DNA of 64,000 bases from JAMDEO01 sp963775295 (lineage in GTDB: Bacteria > Actinomycetota > Thermoleophilia > RBG-16-64-13). The notes under the pieces were generated by a model. It ran no database searches. It saw only the letters and a list, made by a program, of their open reading frames with translations, and had not been told where the DNA came from. Below, piece by piece: positions 51,708 to 61,268 of this stretch. The first letter of the stretch is position 1. Each line of letters begins with the position of its first letter. The stretch covers positions 3,410,001 through 3,474,000 of the forward strand of contig CAVZIK010000006.1 in NCBI GenBank assembly GCA_963775295.1, given 5' to 3'. The position numbers and the translations under genes were made by a program.

Positions 51708-52775
51708 TCAAATGCGCGATCGAGCGTGCGCCCCGCGGGCGTACAGAGCGACCAGAGGAATCAGCAACATCCCAAGCACCATCTCCTGCGCAGCAGGTGA
51801 GAGGTCGAGGCCGACGAGGACAACGGTCAGCACGCTCAGAATCGCAACTCCCAAGACGGTCTGCGCGTAGCCGCCCCGCCCGCCGGCGAGAGCCGTGCCA
51901 CCCACGACCACTGCGGCAACGGTCGTAAACAGGTAAGGTGATCCGATGTCATAGAAGGCACCGCCACTGAACCCCAGCATGATGATGCCGGTGAGACACG
52001 CCATGATGGCGCTTATGCTGAACACGACTACCCAGATCACCTTTTGGGAAATCATCGCCCTGCTCGCTGCTATAGGGTTGCCACCCTGAGCGTAGATGCT
52101 TCTGCCGGTCCAAGTGCGCGCGAGAAAGAGCAGCGCCAAGATAATGATGACGGCCCAACCGAGCACTGCTGGTGCGATTCCGAGCCCGGTAGACCCACCG
52201 GTGGGCGACCCCGCCTGAACGAGCCAGTTGGGGACTTGGGCCGTTATTGTCCCCCCGGACTTGATGTCGCCCGTCGTTAGAATCTCGATCGCCGCCAGGA
52301 TCGCTGTTCCGACGCCGAGGGTCACCACGATAGACTGACCCTTTTGCCTATAGCTAATCAGGCCGTTGATGGACCCTATGACTACAGCGAATATGATGAT
52401 AATGATCAATGCCGCGATAGAGGGCACACCCTTGATGCCGACCAACCAAAGGAACAAGACGTTCCCACCGCCGACCATGAAGGCAATCGACATGTCGAGT
52501 TCGCCCACTAGCGCGCATAGGGTTTGTCCCAGCGAAACCATCCCCAGTAGGGCGGCCGAGAGAAGTAACGAACGAAGGTTCGTCAAAGTGTAGAAACCAC
52601 TGACCACCGAGCCACCCAGAACCACCAGAATGACGAGGATGGCACCGCTAGTAATCAGACTGCGACTGGGGCCGAGCACCGCCGCGTATGCGCGCAACGA
52701 CTTCGTCGCGCGGGCAGAGCGCCCTTCCTCGACCGACTTCTTCTCTTCCCGTTCAGGGATCATGTCCATGTTCAT
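51708..52775 (-). CDS. Sugar-type ABC transporter permease (RbsC-like), second copy
   Basis: 355 aa from the ATG at 52775, which has GGAGGA upstream and overlaps the preceding stop as ATGA. About nine membrane segments from residue 40 and the BPD_transp_2 signature GISGII-like region ACLTGIIMLGFSGGAF and VVVGGTALAGGRGGYAQTVLG. Pairs with the permease upstream as a heterodimer. The AGGXGG loop contacts the ATPase. Substrate is unknown but this family imports sugars, polyols or nucleosides. Confidence 0.9.
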   Translation of the reverse strand: MNMDMIPEREEKKSVEEGRSARATKSLRAYAAVLGPSRSLITSGAILVILVVLGGSVVSGFYTLTNLRSLLLSAALLGMVSLGQTLCALVGELDMSIAFMVGGGNVLFLWLVGIKGVPSIAALIIIIIFAVVIGSINGLISYRQKGQSIVVTLGVGTAILAAIEILTTGDIKSGGTITAQVPNWLVQAGSPTGGSTGLGIAPAVLGWAVIIILALLFLARTWTGRSIYAQGGNPIAASRAMISQKVIWVVVFSISAIMACLTGIIMLGFSGGAFYDIGSPYLFTTVAAVVVGGTALAGGRGGYAQTVLGVAILSVLTVVLVGLDLSPAAQEMVLGMLLIPLVALYARGAHARSRI

Positions 52776-53803
52776 CGGGATCCTCCTCCGGCACTCCCTC
52801 GGCGGCGACGCGATTGAGCAACGCCCAAGAGGAGGCCACCCACGAGAAGAGATATGACAAGTACGGTACCCGTGCTCAGTTGGACCACGTAGCTCGTGGC
52901 CTTGCCGAATTGGAAGGTAGCGAGAACATAAGAGATAAGCCACATGTCAATCGCGCCCAGGGCTGCTCCAAAAGCGCCGGCCCTGCCGCCGCCGAGGCTG
53001 GCGCCTCCCAGAACCAGGGCGGTGACTGCTGTAAGCGTGAATGTGGTGCCCGATTGAGGGTCCGCGGAACCAATAAGAGCAGTGTACATCACGGCCGCAA
53101 CGCCGGCGATGACCCCCGTGATGACATGCGCCATGATGCGGGTTGGAATGAGGCGAATCCCGCTCGCATAGGCAGTACGCTCATCGTCCCCCATAAGCCG
53201 GATATTCCGGAATAGAGTGGTGCGCGAGAGCAGCCACCACAGTACAAATACGAAGACTAGTACGTAAAGGGCTGGTGACAGCGTGTGAGCCGCAGCTTTG
53301 CCCCACACCCAGTTATTGAGCCACTCGGGGGCAGTTCCGCCCGGTGCTGGAAGCAACACAAGGTTCAGGCCAGCCAAGATGAGGTAGCCACTGAGAGTGA
53401 CGATTACCGGCTGCAACCGCACTATCGCAATGACGGCTCCCTGGAAGATCTCAAAAGCCACGCCCATCAGGATAGCCAGGGCGAAGATCAGGATCGGGTT
53501 TGTGATACCCACTTTCGGCAATTCGATGACGAGCATGATATTGATGAAACCCATGAGGGGCCCGATGGCAAGGTCGACACCCGCAGGCCCGGCAATGGCG
53601 ATGGGGGTTAAGGCAAGCGCTGCGAGGATGATCGGAGCCGCGCCAGCCAAGGCACCCGCAAACCCAGCATCACTAAAGAGGTGCGGGCTGCGAGCTGCCG
53701 AGACGATCAGCAGTATCACAAGCAGAGCGAGGGGAGTGAACATCGAATACTGATGGCTGACGGAGTACCAGGCTCCGCCAAGAGCTCTGCCTGACCTACG
53801 CAT
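52772..53803 (-). CDS. Sugar-type ABC transporter permease (RbsC-like), first copy
   Basis: 343 aa from the ATG at 53803, preceded by GGGGGAGAG and overlapping the ATPase end by 8 bp. Multi-pass BPD_transp_2 permease: GPAGVDLAIGPLMG near 90, RLIPTRIMAHVITGVIAGVA, and LGGASLGGGRAGAFGAALGA near the coupling loop. The second permease overlaps by 4 bp. Confidence 0.9.
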   Translation of the reverse strand: MRRSGRALGGAWYSVSHQYSMFTPLALLVILLIVSAARSPHLFSDAGFAGALAGAAPIILAALALTPIAIAGPAGVDLAIGPLMGFINIMLVIELPKVGITNPILIFALAILMGVAFEIFQGAVIAIVRLQPVIVTLSGYLILAGLNLVLLPAPGGTAPEWLNNWVWGKAAAHTLSPALYVLVFVFVLWWLLSRTTLFRNIRLMGDDERTAYASGIRLIPTRIMAHVITGVIAGVAAVMYTALIGSADPQSGTTFTLTAVTALVLGGASLGGGRAGAFGAALGAIDMWLISYVLATFQFGKATSYVVQLSTGTVLVISLLVGGLLLGVAQSRRRRGSAGGGSR

Positions 53804-55388
53804 GATAGGTCTCTCCCCCGTTCCCGAGTTGGGCTTCACTGCTGTACCCGAACATGGCAGCAAGAATCCGGTCTGGATTAACCTCAGTCCCGGAGAGCAC
53901 AGTGAAGACTGATGCGTTGCGGAAGACGGCAACCCGATCGCAAACGCCCATGAACTCCTCGATCTCGTTCGACAGGAAGAGGACTCCCTTGCCATCGGCC
54001 GCAAGTTGCCTCAGCAGGTCGTAGAAGTCGTGTTTTGTAGAGATGTCGACGCCTCTCGTGGGGTCATTGAGCGCGATGATCGATGGCGACATCGCCAGAG
54101 ACCGCCCAATCAACACCTTCTGCTGATTGCCTCCACTCAGCGAGCTGATCGGAGCCTTTACCCGCGAATAACGGATGGAGAGTCGTGCCGCCTGATCGAG
54201 GAACATGCGGCCAATCGATCGATAGTTGATGAACCCGACTCTTCTGCTGTGTCGGAAGAGCGGCATTCCGAAGTTTTCGATGATCGAGAGGTTGGGAAAC
54301 ACACCCTCCTGCTTGCGGTCTCCGGAAATGTACGAAATCCCGGCCTTTTCCGCGTTCTTCGCGTTTTGAATCGGCGCCTCGGAGGCGTCGCCGGCTACAG
54401 CCTTGATTTCTCCGGAATGCGGCTGCCAGATGCCCGAAATGGCACGCAAGAACCTTGCCTGGCCCTGACCCTCGAGGCCCACAAGGCCCAAAATCTCGCC
54501 AGCGTGCAAGTCAAGGTTGATAGCGTCGCAGTTCGGCGCGAGCTTGACGTCTGACACACGGAGGAGTCGCCGGGCCGTCACGCAACTAGAAGGTTCAGCA
54601 CAGGCCGCAACCTCGATCGGCTCTTCACCACTCATCGCCCTCAGGAGGCGCTCCTCATTGATTTCGCTCTTTTCAAGCAAACCCGCGTTGGCCCCGTCTC
54701 GAAGCACCGTTACCCGGTCGGCGAAAGCGACCAACTCCGCGATGCGGTGAGTGACAACCAGGATGCAAACCCCGTCACTTCTCAAATGAGCGAGTTCGTC
54801 GTACAGTCGGTTGGCGCTCTCCCGGTCGAGGGCCGCCGTGGGCTCGTCCAGCAGCAGAAGACGCGGGGCACTTAGCAACGCGCGGGCTATTACCAGCCAT
54901 TGGCGCACGCTGAGCGGTAGACTCTCGGTCGTCGCACGGAGATCGATCTCGAATCCCAACAACCGTGGCAACAGCTCTGCTGCCCTTCGCCTCTTCTCCT
55001 GCTCCGATAGTCGAGCTCGGAAGAAGCGATCAGAGCCGACATAGAGGTTGTCCAATATGCTTGCGCCCGGAGCTGTGAGGATCTCCTGGAACACCATCGC
55101 CAGACCCAAAGCGCGTGCGGCGCTGGGACTCTTTGGAGTCTTCCCAAAGACCTTGAATTCACCGCTGTCATGAGGAAGTACAGCAGCGATGACCTTGGCG
55201 AGTGTGCTCTTGCCGCTGCCGTTCTCTCCGACAACCGCATGAATCTCACCCGGTCGCGCCGACAGCGACACCGATCGAAGGGCTCTCGTCTCTCCGAACG
55301 ACTTGCTGATCGAACGCGCTATCACTGCGCAGTCCCCGTCCACCAAATCCACGGGGATCGGGGTCGTCATCACGTGCCCAAGTGCCAC
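53796..55388 (-). CDS. Sugar-type ABC transporter ATPase with two nucleotide-binding domains
   Basis: 530 aa from a GTG with GGAGAGGAT upstream. The first domain has Walker A GENGSGKST, an atypical signature (LPLSVRQWLVIARAL) and Walker B LLLLDEPTAALD. The second has the degenerate Walker A GLEGQGQARF usual for RbsA/MglA, signature LSGGNQQKV and Walker B IIALNDPTRGVD, where N replaces the common E-flanking residue. It powers the two RbsC-like permeases. A GntR regulator and a binding-protein gene precede it on the same strand. Confidence 0.92.
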   Translation of the reverse strand: MALGHVMTTPIPVDLVDGDCAVIARSISKSFGETRALRSVSLSARPGEIHAVVGENGSGKSTLAKVIAAVLPHDSGEFKVFGKTPKSPSAARALGLAMVFQEILTAPGASILDNLYVGSDRFFRARLSEQEKRRRAAELLPRLLGFEIDLRATTESLPLSVRQWLVIARALLSAPRLLLLDEPTAALDRESANRLYDELAHLRSDGVCILVVTHRIAELVAFADRVTVLRDGANAGLLEKSEINEERLLRAMSGEEPIEVAACAEPSSCVTARRLLRVSDVKLAPNCDAINLDLHAGEILGLVGLEGQGQARFLRAISGIWQPHSGEIKAVAGDASEAPIQNAKNAEKAGISYISGDRKQEGVFPNLSIIENFGMPLFRHSRRVGFINYRSIGRMFLDQAARLSIRYSRVKAPISSLSGGNQQKVLIGRSLAMSPSIIALNDPTRGVDISTKHDFYDLLRQLAADGKGVLFLSNEIEEFMGVCDRVAVFRNASVFTVLSGTEVNPDRILAAMFGYSSEAQLGNGGETYHA

Positions 55389-55455
55389 AGACTATCCTCT
55401 CCGTCCTCAGGGGAACATCTGCTCGGCCGCCGCCTGCTGAAAGCGACCGTGGGCT

Positions 55456-55486
55456 GCGGCTGCCTGCTCCGAGAGCAGACAGCCGC
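55456..55486. promoter_or_regulatory. Stable hairpin between binding-protein and ATPase genes
   Basis: GCGGCTGcCTGCTC / GAGCAGaCAGCCGC around a 3-nt loop, one internal A-C mismatch. As in other importer operons, such a structure may stabilise the upstream binding-protein mRNA or attenuate the downstream genes, giving excess binding protein. The T6 run on the plus-strand side (55495-55500) is oriented the wrong way for terminating this operon. Confidence 0.6.
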
Positions 55487-55535
55487 TCCCAACCTTTTTT
55501 CAGACTCGATTCAATCCCGACTACCTAACTCCGGC

Positions 55536-56915
55536 TCAACTGGCCTTCCACTGCAACGGATCCACAGGGTTGTTCGCCCAGAGCGAGTTCATGAAGTCGA
55601 GCGGCACCCAGTCACGATACGGAGGCTCGATCCAGCCGTCGTTGGTGTACTGGGTCCCCGCGGGAATCAGAGTCGCGAGGTCCGCGAATGTAAAGCTCGA
55701 CGGCGGGTAGAGAATCGACTGAATAAGCGGTCCCTGACCCTGAAGGATGCGGAGGAGAGTCTCCCAGCCCGCTTGCCCTTCGCCACCGGGAGGCCACACG
55801 TTGAATCCGATGTCCACCCAGTTCTGATTATCCTTCCAGTACGCTGCCGGGCCGAGCACCCCGCCGAGTGTGAACGGCGGAATGTTGCGCTTCGCCTGCA
55901 TGAACGCCTGGAGGGCGCCCATCTCACCCGGCGATTGCGTAGCCACGCCCTGAACGTCTCCGGGATGCGTGGAAAGCCATTTCAGAGTTTCGCTCTGCGC
56001 CACCGGCTCGGTCCATTTGCCTTCCACCGTCCCAACCAGCTTGATGTCCGGGTAGGCGGCCAGAGCGCGCTTCACGCCGGTCTCGGTGTTCAAGTTGGCG
56101 GCGGAACCGAGAATGCCTGCCACCTCGAAGACGTCTCCCTTGCCACCCATCTTCTTAGCAAGAGCATCGGCCTGCTTCTGTCCGGACAGCCAGTTGTTGC
56201 ACGACACGCTGATTGCGTGGGGCTCGGTCACGAACGAGCTCAACATGACAAACGGGACGCCGTGATCGTATGCGTACCCGATGGCCCCGTTGAGAGCCGT
56301 GGAGTCACCCGAAGAACTCAGGATACCGTCGCAGCCCTGGTCGACCAACTGCCTGATCTGTTGGATCTGCAGTGTCGTGTTGAGGTTCGACTCGGTGGTT
56401 ATCAGATCGCTTACCAGATTAGCCTGCTTATAGACTGGCAGCAGTTCATCGAAACGCGTGCGGACCCCCGCCTTCCAGGTGTTGCCCGCGTACGGGCTGG
56501 AGTAGCCGAGTTTCCACGGCGGTCCGTTCTTCGGCTTGAAGTCCTTGAGAGGACTCGGGCCCTTGAGCTGGTCGGCGCCTTCATAATAGCCCTGGTACTG
56601 TGAGGGCAACGACGAGACGGCATCGCCCGAGCCGCCAGCCGATACAGTAGTGGACGATCCACCCGTGGTTCCCGTCCCGGCCGTGGTCGCCGTGGTTCCC
56701 GTCCCGGCCGTGGTCGCAGTGGTTCCCGTCCCGGCCGTGGTCGCCGTGGTGGCCGTGGTCCCACCGCAAGCGGCAACGATGCCCCCAAGGCCAGCACCGA
56801 GACTTATCGTTGCTCCGGCCATACCTGCAATCTTAAGGAACTCCCGACGACTGTACTTGCCGCTGCCGGTTCCCTTCTCGCCGCTATCGCTGACATCTCT
56901 TTCTTCAAACGGCAT
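55536..56915 (-). CDS. Tat-exported sugar-type ABC substrate-binding lipoprotein
   Basis: 459 aa. Twin-arginine-like SRREFLKIAG near residue 22 with a lipobox IVAACGG near 50, so a lipidated Tat substrate. A linker of three 9-residue TTATTAGTG repeats follows (about 53-85). The periplasmic-binding fold runs from about 130: KLGYSSPYAGNTWKAG, QIRQLVDQGCDGILSSSGDS, VPFVMLSSFVTEP. Type-1 fold, RbsB/XylF-like; ligand not determined. GGAGGGG precedes the ATG. Confidence 0.9.
   Translation of the reverse strand: MPFEERDVSDSGEKGTGSGKYSRREFLKIAGMAGATISLGAGLGGIVAACGGTTATTATTAGTGTTATTAGTGTTATTAGTGTTGGSSTTVSAGGSGDAVSSLPSQYQGYYEGADQLKGPSPLKDFKPKNGPPWKLGYSSPYAGNTWKAGVRTRFDELLPVYKQANLVSDLITTESNLNTTLQIQQIRQLVDQGCDGILSSSGDSTALNGAIGYAYDHGVPFVMLSSFVTEPHAISVSCNNWLSGQKQADALAKKMGGKGDVFEVAGILGSAANLNTETGVKRALAAYPDIKLVGTVEGKWTEPVAQSETLKWLSTHPGDVQGVATQSPGEMGALQAFMQAKRNIPPFTLGGVLGPAAYWKDNQNWVDIGFNVWPPGGEGQAGWETLLRILQGQGPLIQSILYPPSSFTFADLATLIPAGTQYTNDGWIEPPYRDWVPLDFMNSLWANNPVDPLQWKAS
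56665..56745. repeat. 27-bp tandem repeat encoding the lipoprotein linker
   Basis: Three in-frame copies of a 27-bp unit (GTGGTTCCCGTCCCGGCCGT plus GGTCGCC on the plus strand), nearly identical, encoding TTATTAGTG on the minus strand. Copy number can change by slippage without breaking the frame. Confidence 0.8.
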
Positions 56916-56971
56916 AATCCCCTCCCAGATTGACTGAATGATATCTGGAATATGACATCGTGCGCCTCCAC

Positions 56972-57766
56972 CTACGCAAAGGGCCTACTCATCCTCCTCC
57001 TTCCAGTGTAGTGCTCCGACCACCGATGGTCGGTCGTCTGTTGAGGGTCGATATTGGGGGGGGCGACTTCGTCCTCGCCTCCCCGCGCTGCGATGGCCAC
57101 CATGGCCGTCTTGCAGGCTTTGTCAGCGTGTTTGTTGATGGCTTCTTGCGCCGCAGTCCGATCGCGCCGGACAAGGGCCTCGAAGATCGCGCGCAATTCG
57201 TCCAGGTTCATCAAGAGTCGCCCTGGGCTCAGCATGGACTCACAACGAGCAATGAGAATCAAGCCGCGCAGCCGGGCCAAAGTCTGCTCGAGCAACACGT
57301 TGTCTGCGCCTCGTGCCAGCACTCCAAAAAACCGGTCGTTGGCAGCGAGCGCCTCCGTGGGGTTGCCCTCTTCAGTGGCCCTGCACAAGTCTTCGAATGC
57401 ATCCCCAAGGGCTCGGATGTCTTCCACAGTGGCGTGCTCGCAGAACCCATGAACGGCATACGTCTCGACCACTTCGCGCAACGTGTAGGCGTCCGACGCT
57501 TCTTTGGCAGATACCACAGTGACGACGAGCCCCTTGTTGGCGACCGGGGTGACCAACCCCTCGGTTTCCAACTGTCTGAAGACCTCGCGCACCGATGAGC
57601 GGCTGGCGCCGGTGCGCTCGCAGACATCCCGCTCCACAAGCCGATCGCCTGGCTTCCATACGTGTGACAATATCGCATCCCGAGTCATCACCAGGAGCTG
57701 TTCTCGCACAGGAGCCGCCACCCGACTGATTGGCTTGAGCCCGAAGTTTGCTGTTCCGACGATCAT
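56972..57766 (-). CDS. GntR-family transcriptional regulator (FadR-type)
   Basis: 264 aa. N-terminal winged helix (about 25-85: GDRLVERDVCERTGASRSSV followed by REVFRQLETEGLV) and FCD ligand domain (95-235) with the metal/ligand residues RxxxE, NDRFFGVL and HADKA. AGGAGG precedes the ATG. It lies upstream of the importer operon on the same strand and downstream of a promoter carrying 8-bp repeats that also occur before glpK and pckG, so it is the prime candidate for their regulator. Confidence 0.9.
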   Translation of the reverse strand: MIVGTANFGLKPISRVAAPVREQLLVMTRDAILSHVWKPGDRLVERDVCERTGASRSSVREVFRQLETEGLVTPVANKGLVVTVVSAKEASDAYTLREVVETYAVHGFCEHATVEDIRALGDAFEDLCRATEEGNPTEALAANDRFFGVLARGADNVLLEQTLARLRGLILIARCESMLSPGRLLMNLDELRAIFEALVRRDRTAAQEAINKHADKACKTAMVAIAARGGEDEVAPPNIDPQQTTDHRWSEHYTGRRRMSRPFA

Positions 57767-57799
57767 TCATCCTCCTTGAGGCGAGGATGGCCCGCCGGA

Positions 57800-58057
57800 T
57801 CACCCCGGTGGTGGGTCATGAGGACCCTCCTTGAGCAAAGCGTCCTGACTGTACAAGAATGTGTCCCCCAAGACCTCAATCAAGTCTCCAACGATTCCGC
57901 ACAGCTCCTTGAGCGCCGAGCTGTCGTCATTGTCTTTGGCGAGGCTGAGGGCGACCGCCATCTTTGCCCGAAGGTCAAACAGCCCGTTTACCAGCTTGCC
58001 CCGGGCTATCTGGACATCTGCCGGATACGGCCGCCAGGTCTGATCCTCAGCACCCAT
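57800..58057 (-). CDS. Small helical protein of unknown function, cotranscribed with the GntR gene
   Basis: 85 aa, acidic and predicted mostly helical (ARGKLVNGLFDLRAKMAVAL, ALKELCGIVGDLIEVLGDTF). No domain recognised and no strong ribosome-binding site. It is 33 bp upstream of the GntR start on the same strand and about 100 bp after a convincing promoter, so it is probably the first gene of that transcript. Confidence 0.5.
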   Translation of the reverse strand: MGAEDQTWRPYPADVQIARGKLVNGLFDLRAKMAVALSLAKDNDDSSALKELCGIVGDLIEVLGDTFLYSQDALLKEGPHDPPPG

Positions 58058-58125
58058 ATTCAGGAATAACCTTGTCCCCTCTCGCCGTCACGCCCACGGC
58101 TACCCAGACAAGACCGGCTCATATG

Positions 58126-58189
58126 CCTGTCTGTTTGTCTGTTTGTCTGCCATGCCGGGCCACTATAGCACTACTCGCCCGCAATGCAA
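58126..58189 (-). promoter_or_regulatory. Promoter with triple 8-bp repeat operator, GntR unit
   Basis: Minus-strand -35 TTGCAT (58189-58184), 16-bp spacer, -10 TATAGT (58167-58162). Twelve bp downstream, three tandem 8-bp units (plus strand xTTGTCTG / CCTGTCTG) fill 58126-58149. The same arrangement precedes glpK. Confidence 0.65.
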
Positions 58190-58644
58190 CCCCTTCAGAT
58201 CGGCTGAGTAGACGTTCGTCTTTGTGAGCCCGCGTGCCGGAGACTGCACTGCAAAATTCGAGAGGCCTAAGGCTGACGCGGGGGGAGGTCTTTGATGGGC
58301 CGTCGCGGCCCTGCCCACGCCTAAGGATCGCCCGCGACGTTCTTGGGCCGTGAATTTCAGCGCTGTTCGCACGACCGGTGGTTTCTCACCCAACGGGCAA
58401 TGGCGGACTCTCGAAGGGGTAGCCAAGCCCGCCATTGCCTGCCAACAGACCGGCGAAGCTAGACCGATCCGCTGGCGAACCTATCCGAACCTCAATCAGC
58501 TACCACGGGGGGCATAGCAAGAGTCGATCGAGGTTCCAACATGCCCGCTCCTCCTTTCATGACAACGCGCCATGTGGTCATCACGCCGCGAACCCCTTCC
58601 GCGGTCGTAAGCCACGAGTTCCCTGGACAGAAGAGGTTCAGTAG
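58190..58644. other. Intergenic region between glpD and the GntR transcript
   Basis: 455 bp with no recognised gene. Short open frames on both strands have no domain or ribosome-binding site. The glpD transcript ends on the other side of this region. Confidence 0.4.
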
Positions 58645-60177
58645 TCATCCTTCAATGAGGGCATTCGTCGCAACTGCCTGGAAATCCCGAAGCTCCTTGC
58701 TTACCCACTTCTGGTCGCGCCCTTGGATCTTGGCCATCAAGTCCGCAACGCCAGGGGCCGCTTCCAACGCCGCCCGGACATCGAGCCGCAGCGCACGGAG
58801 CCGGCGTGAGAGAACATCTTCGAGTTTGACCGGCATCTCTTCCTCGATGGCATACCCGACCATTCCCCGCGTGTATGGCAATGCGGGGTGGAGCGCACCG
58901 GGATAACGTTGTTCATACCGGTCGGCCACGCAATCCTCGATGCCTAGTTCGGCCCAGCGGCTCCCGGCAGCTTCTGCGCCTACCAGCCGCAGGTCGCTGG
59001 TGACGCATCCTCTTTTGGGGAAACCGGAGACACCCATCAAGCGGTCCACAGCCATTGCCGCCATGTGCCGGTACGTCGTCCACTTACCGCCAACCACAGT
59101 GATCAGACCGGATTCACTCACGAAGATCGAGTGATCGCGGCTAAGAGCAGAGGTTTTCTCAGTGCTGCCTTTGACAAGTGGACGCAGGCCAGTGAAGACT
59201 GAGAGCACGTCGTCGACCGACGGGTTTCCCGTCAGATAGGTGGCCGCGCACTCCATGAGAAAGTCTATTTCCTGCGTTGTGGGTCTCGGCTCAACCGTAG
59301 GACCCGAGACCGCGGTGTCCGTCGTTCCAACGAGGGTGCGCCCTCCCCAGGGCAACATGAAGCAGATGCGTCCGTCCTTCGTGCGCAGAACCACGATTCC
59401 GGTGTCGCCAGGCAAGAAGCGTTGCGGAAGAACCAAGTGCGTGCCCTGGCTGACTGCCAGAACGCCATGTGCGTCCGGTTCGTCCATCCGCCTCAACATG
59501 TCTGCAAAGACCCCGGTGGCGTTGATCACCGCTCGCGCGTGCACCGTGTGCTCACTGCCCGTTTCGAGATCCGTGAAGACCACACCCCTCAGCTTGCCCG
59601 CGGCCTTCACGAACCCAGTCACAGGTGTGTAGTTGAGCAGCAAGGCTCCGAGGTTGTCCGCCGTATGCGCCAGAGAGATCGCCATCCGCGCATCATTGAA
59701 CTGGCCATCGCTGTAGGCGATTCCCCCCCGCAACTCGGCGGGTTGGACCGTCGGAGCCAGCGCCTGAGTGGCTTCGGCATTCAGAATACGCCTTGGCGAA
59801 AAGGCGCGCGAACCGGCCATGAGGTCGTACAACTTCAACCCCGCACCGTAGAACGGACGTTCCCACCACGAATACGCCGGTGAAACCAGCTCGATTTCGT
59901 GGACGAGATGCGGCGCATTCTTGATCAACAGACCTCGTTCTCGGAGGGCCATGCGTACCAGCCCAATGTTTCCCTGCTCCAAGTAGCGGACGCCGCCATG
60001 GATCAGGTTGGTACTACGCGAACTCGTCCCATGCGCGAAATCCCTTGCCTCAAGAAGAATCGTGGAGCAGCCGCGACTGGCACTGTCGACTGCAACCCCC
60101 AGTCCGGTCGCCCCACCGCCGATGACCAACACGTCGCACCGATCGGGAAGGCTGCCCAGGTTCTCAGAGCGCCTCAT
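58645..60177 (-). CDS. glpD: FAD-dependent glycerol-3-phosphate dehydrogenase
   Basis: 510 aa. Rossmann FAD site CDVLVIGGGATGLGVAVDSA at residue 14, then GTSSRSTNLIHGGVRYLEQ and MALRERGLLIKNAPHLV, and the capping-domain LPWGGRTLVGTTDT and VVGGKWTTYRHMA. Oxidises glycerol 3-phosphate to dihydroxyacetone phosphate and gives electrons to the quinone pool or another acceptor. GGAGGAG precedes the ATG. Slightly shorter at the C-terminus than E. coli GlpD. Downstream of glpK on the same strand, separated by an MBL-fold gene. Confidence 0.94.
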   Translation of the reverse strand: MRRSENLGSLPDRCDVLVIGGGATGLGVAVDSASRGCSTILLEARDFAHGTSSRSTNLIHGGVRYLEQGNIGLVRMALRERGLLIKNAPHLVHEIELVSPAYSWWERPFYGAGLKLYDLMAGSRAFSPRRILNAEATQALAPTVQPAELRGGIAYSDGQFNDARMAISLAHTADNLGALLLNYTPVTGFVKAAGKLRGVVFTDLETGSEHTVHARAVINATGVFADMLRRMDEPDAHGVLAVSQGTHLVLPQRFLPGDTGIVVLRTKDGRICFMLPWGGRTLVGTTDTAVSGPTVEPRPTTQEIDFLMECAATYLTGNPSVDDVLSVFTGLRPLVKGSTEKTSALSRDHSIFVSESGLITVVGGKWTTYRHMAAMAVDRLMGVSGFPKRGCVTSDLRLVGAEAAGSRWAELGIEDCVADRYEQRYPGALHPALPYTRGMVGYAIEEEMPVKLEDVLSRRLRALRLDVRAALEAAPGVADLMAKIQGRDQKWVSKELRDFQAVATNALIEG

Positions 60178-60376
60178 ATGGGTCTCCTCCCTCTGTGCAT
60201 TTCGACGGCGCCTCGAATCAATCGAGACCTCCGCCCGCCAAGGGGCAGGCCCGCGTATGGTTTGAGGTGGTCATGAGACGGCAAATCAGAAGTTCTCCTT
60301 GCTCCGCTGAGGTGTGTCTTGTTCTTTCAAATGGCTCAAACCCGTGACACGCTCGAGTCAGTTGGCGCCATCTTGG

Positions 60377-61174
60377 TTACTCGTACCACTGCGGCGACTT
60401 GAGGTAGGTCTCGTAGGACGGGTAGTCGTGTGAGAAGAAGATCTCGGCGCCGTGCTCGGCCCTCAGATCTCTCAAACGCGCGAGCGACTTGACAGCGCTG
60501 ACCGCGTCGAGGTGGATGCCGGGAGCGATAAGATTGTCGAGGTTCTTGGGCGAATAGGCCGCGTCCCCGGCAAAGATCATGGGCTTCCTGTCGGCAAGTT
60601 CGACCAGCATACTGTAGTGACCAGCGGAATGGCCAGGCGTCTCGTAGAGCCACAGGCCGGACGCCACTTCCACATCACCGGTAAGCAGCTCGAATCTCGG
60701 CGAACCTTCCGGCGTCGCGGCGCCTGAAGTCCCCGGAACGGACCTATCGAGCTGCGGCGCCCAGCTAAGGTCCGAATACCCGGCTTCGAACGGCTGCGGA
60801 TCCTTGGCCTCGGCAAACTCCTTCTCATGGAGCAAGAACAACGCGTGGGTCACGAACTTGTTGCCGCCTACATGGTCGTAGTGCAGATGGGAGTGCATCA
60901 CGTGGGTGACGTCTCCCGGCTTAAACCCAAGCTTGGCAAGCTGGCTGGGCAGCGTCTCCTCGGAAGACTGGATAGGGCTATCGATGGCCCAGAACTTCGA
61001 CCCATGCGCCAAGTCGAAGCCTGTGTCGAATAGGAACAGGCCCTCTTCGTGATCCACGAGTACGCTGTACACCGGAATCCGAACGTCACCGCTCGGCCCT
61101 TGATTCCACCAGAGCCGGTAGCCGTCGATGGCGAGCGACCCTCCTCCGAGAATGTATACCCTGGTCTTCTTCAT
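60377..61174 (-). CDS. MBL-fold metallohydrolase (N-acyl-homoserine lactonase-like)
   Basis: 265 aa. Metallo-beta-lactamase zinc motif HSHLHYDHVGG near residue 95, third His in TPGHSAGHYSM near 185 and Asp in FAGDAAYSP near 205, and a final His in FSHDYPSYE. The layout and spacing match the AttM/AiiA-type lactonase branch, but lactonase activity on N-acyl-homoserine lactones is only one possibility. AGGAGGAGTC precedes the ATG. Between glpK and glpD on the same strand, so it may act on a glycerol-derived or lactone metabolite. Confidence 0.85.
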   Translation of the reverse strand: MKKTRVYILGGGSLAIDGYRLWWNQGPSGDVRIPVYSVLVDHEEGLFLFDTGFDLAHGSKFWAIDSPIQSSEETLPSQLAKLGFKPGDVTHVMHSHLHYDHVGGNKFVTHALFLLHEKEFAEAKDPQPFEAGYSDLSWAPQLDRSVPGTSGAATPEGSPRFELLTGDVEVASGLWLYETPGHSAGHYSMLVELADRKPMIFAGDAAYSPKNLDNLIAPGIHLDAVSAVKSLARLRDLRAEHGAEIFFSHDYPSYETYLKSPQWYE

Positions 61175-61268
61175 GACTCCTCCTACCTCCTGGACTGAAC
61201 TACGTTGGCAAACTTGCTACGTTTGGGCACCACGCCGTCGTTAAGGACGGCGGTCACCGCCTTCCATT

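Noticed and set aside
55170..56603. 477-codon plus-strand open frame opposite the ATPase and binding-protein genes
   Set aside because: Antisense to two well-supported genes and rich in Arg/His/Pro; no domain or ribosome-binding site.
56665..56745. Regular 27-bp repeats as a CRISPR array
   Set aside because: The units are contiguous without spacers and lie in frame inside a lipoprotein linker.
58126..58149. TTTGTCTG repeats as a simple microsatellite
   Set aside because: The same units recur at two other promoters with the same spacing to the -10 box, which chance slippage would not give.
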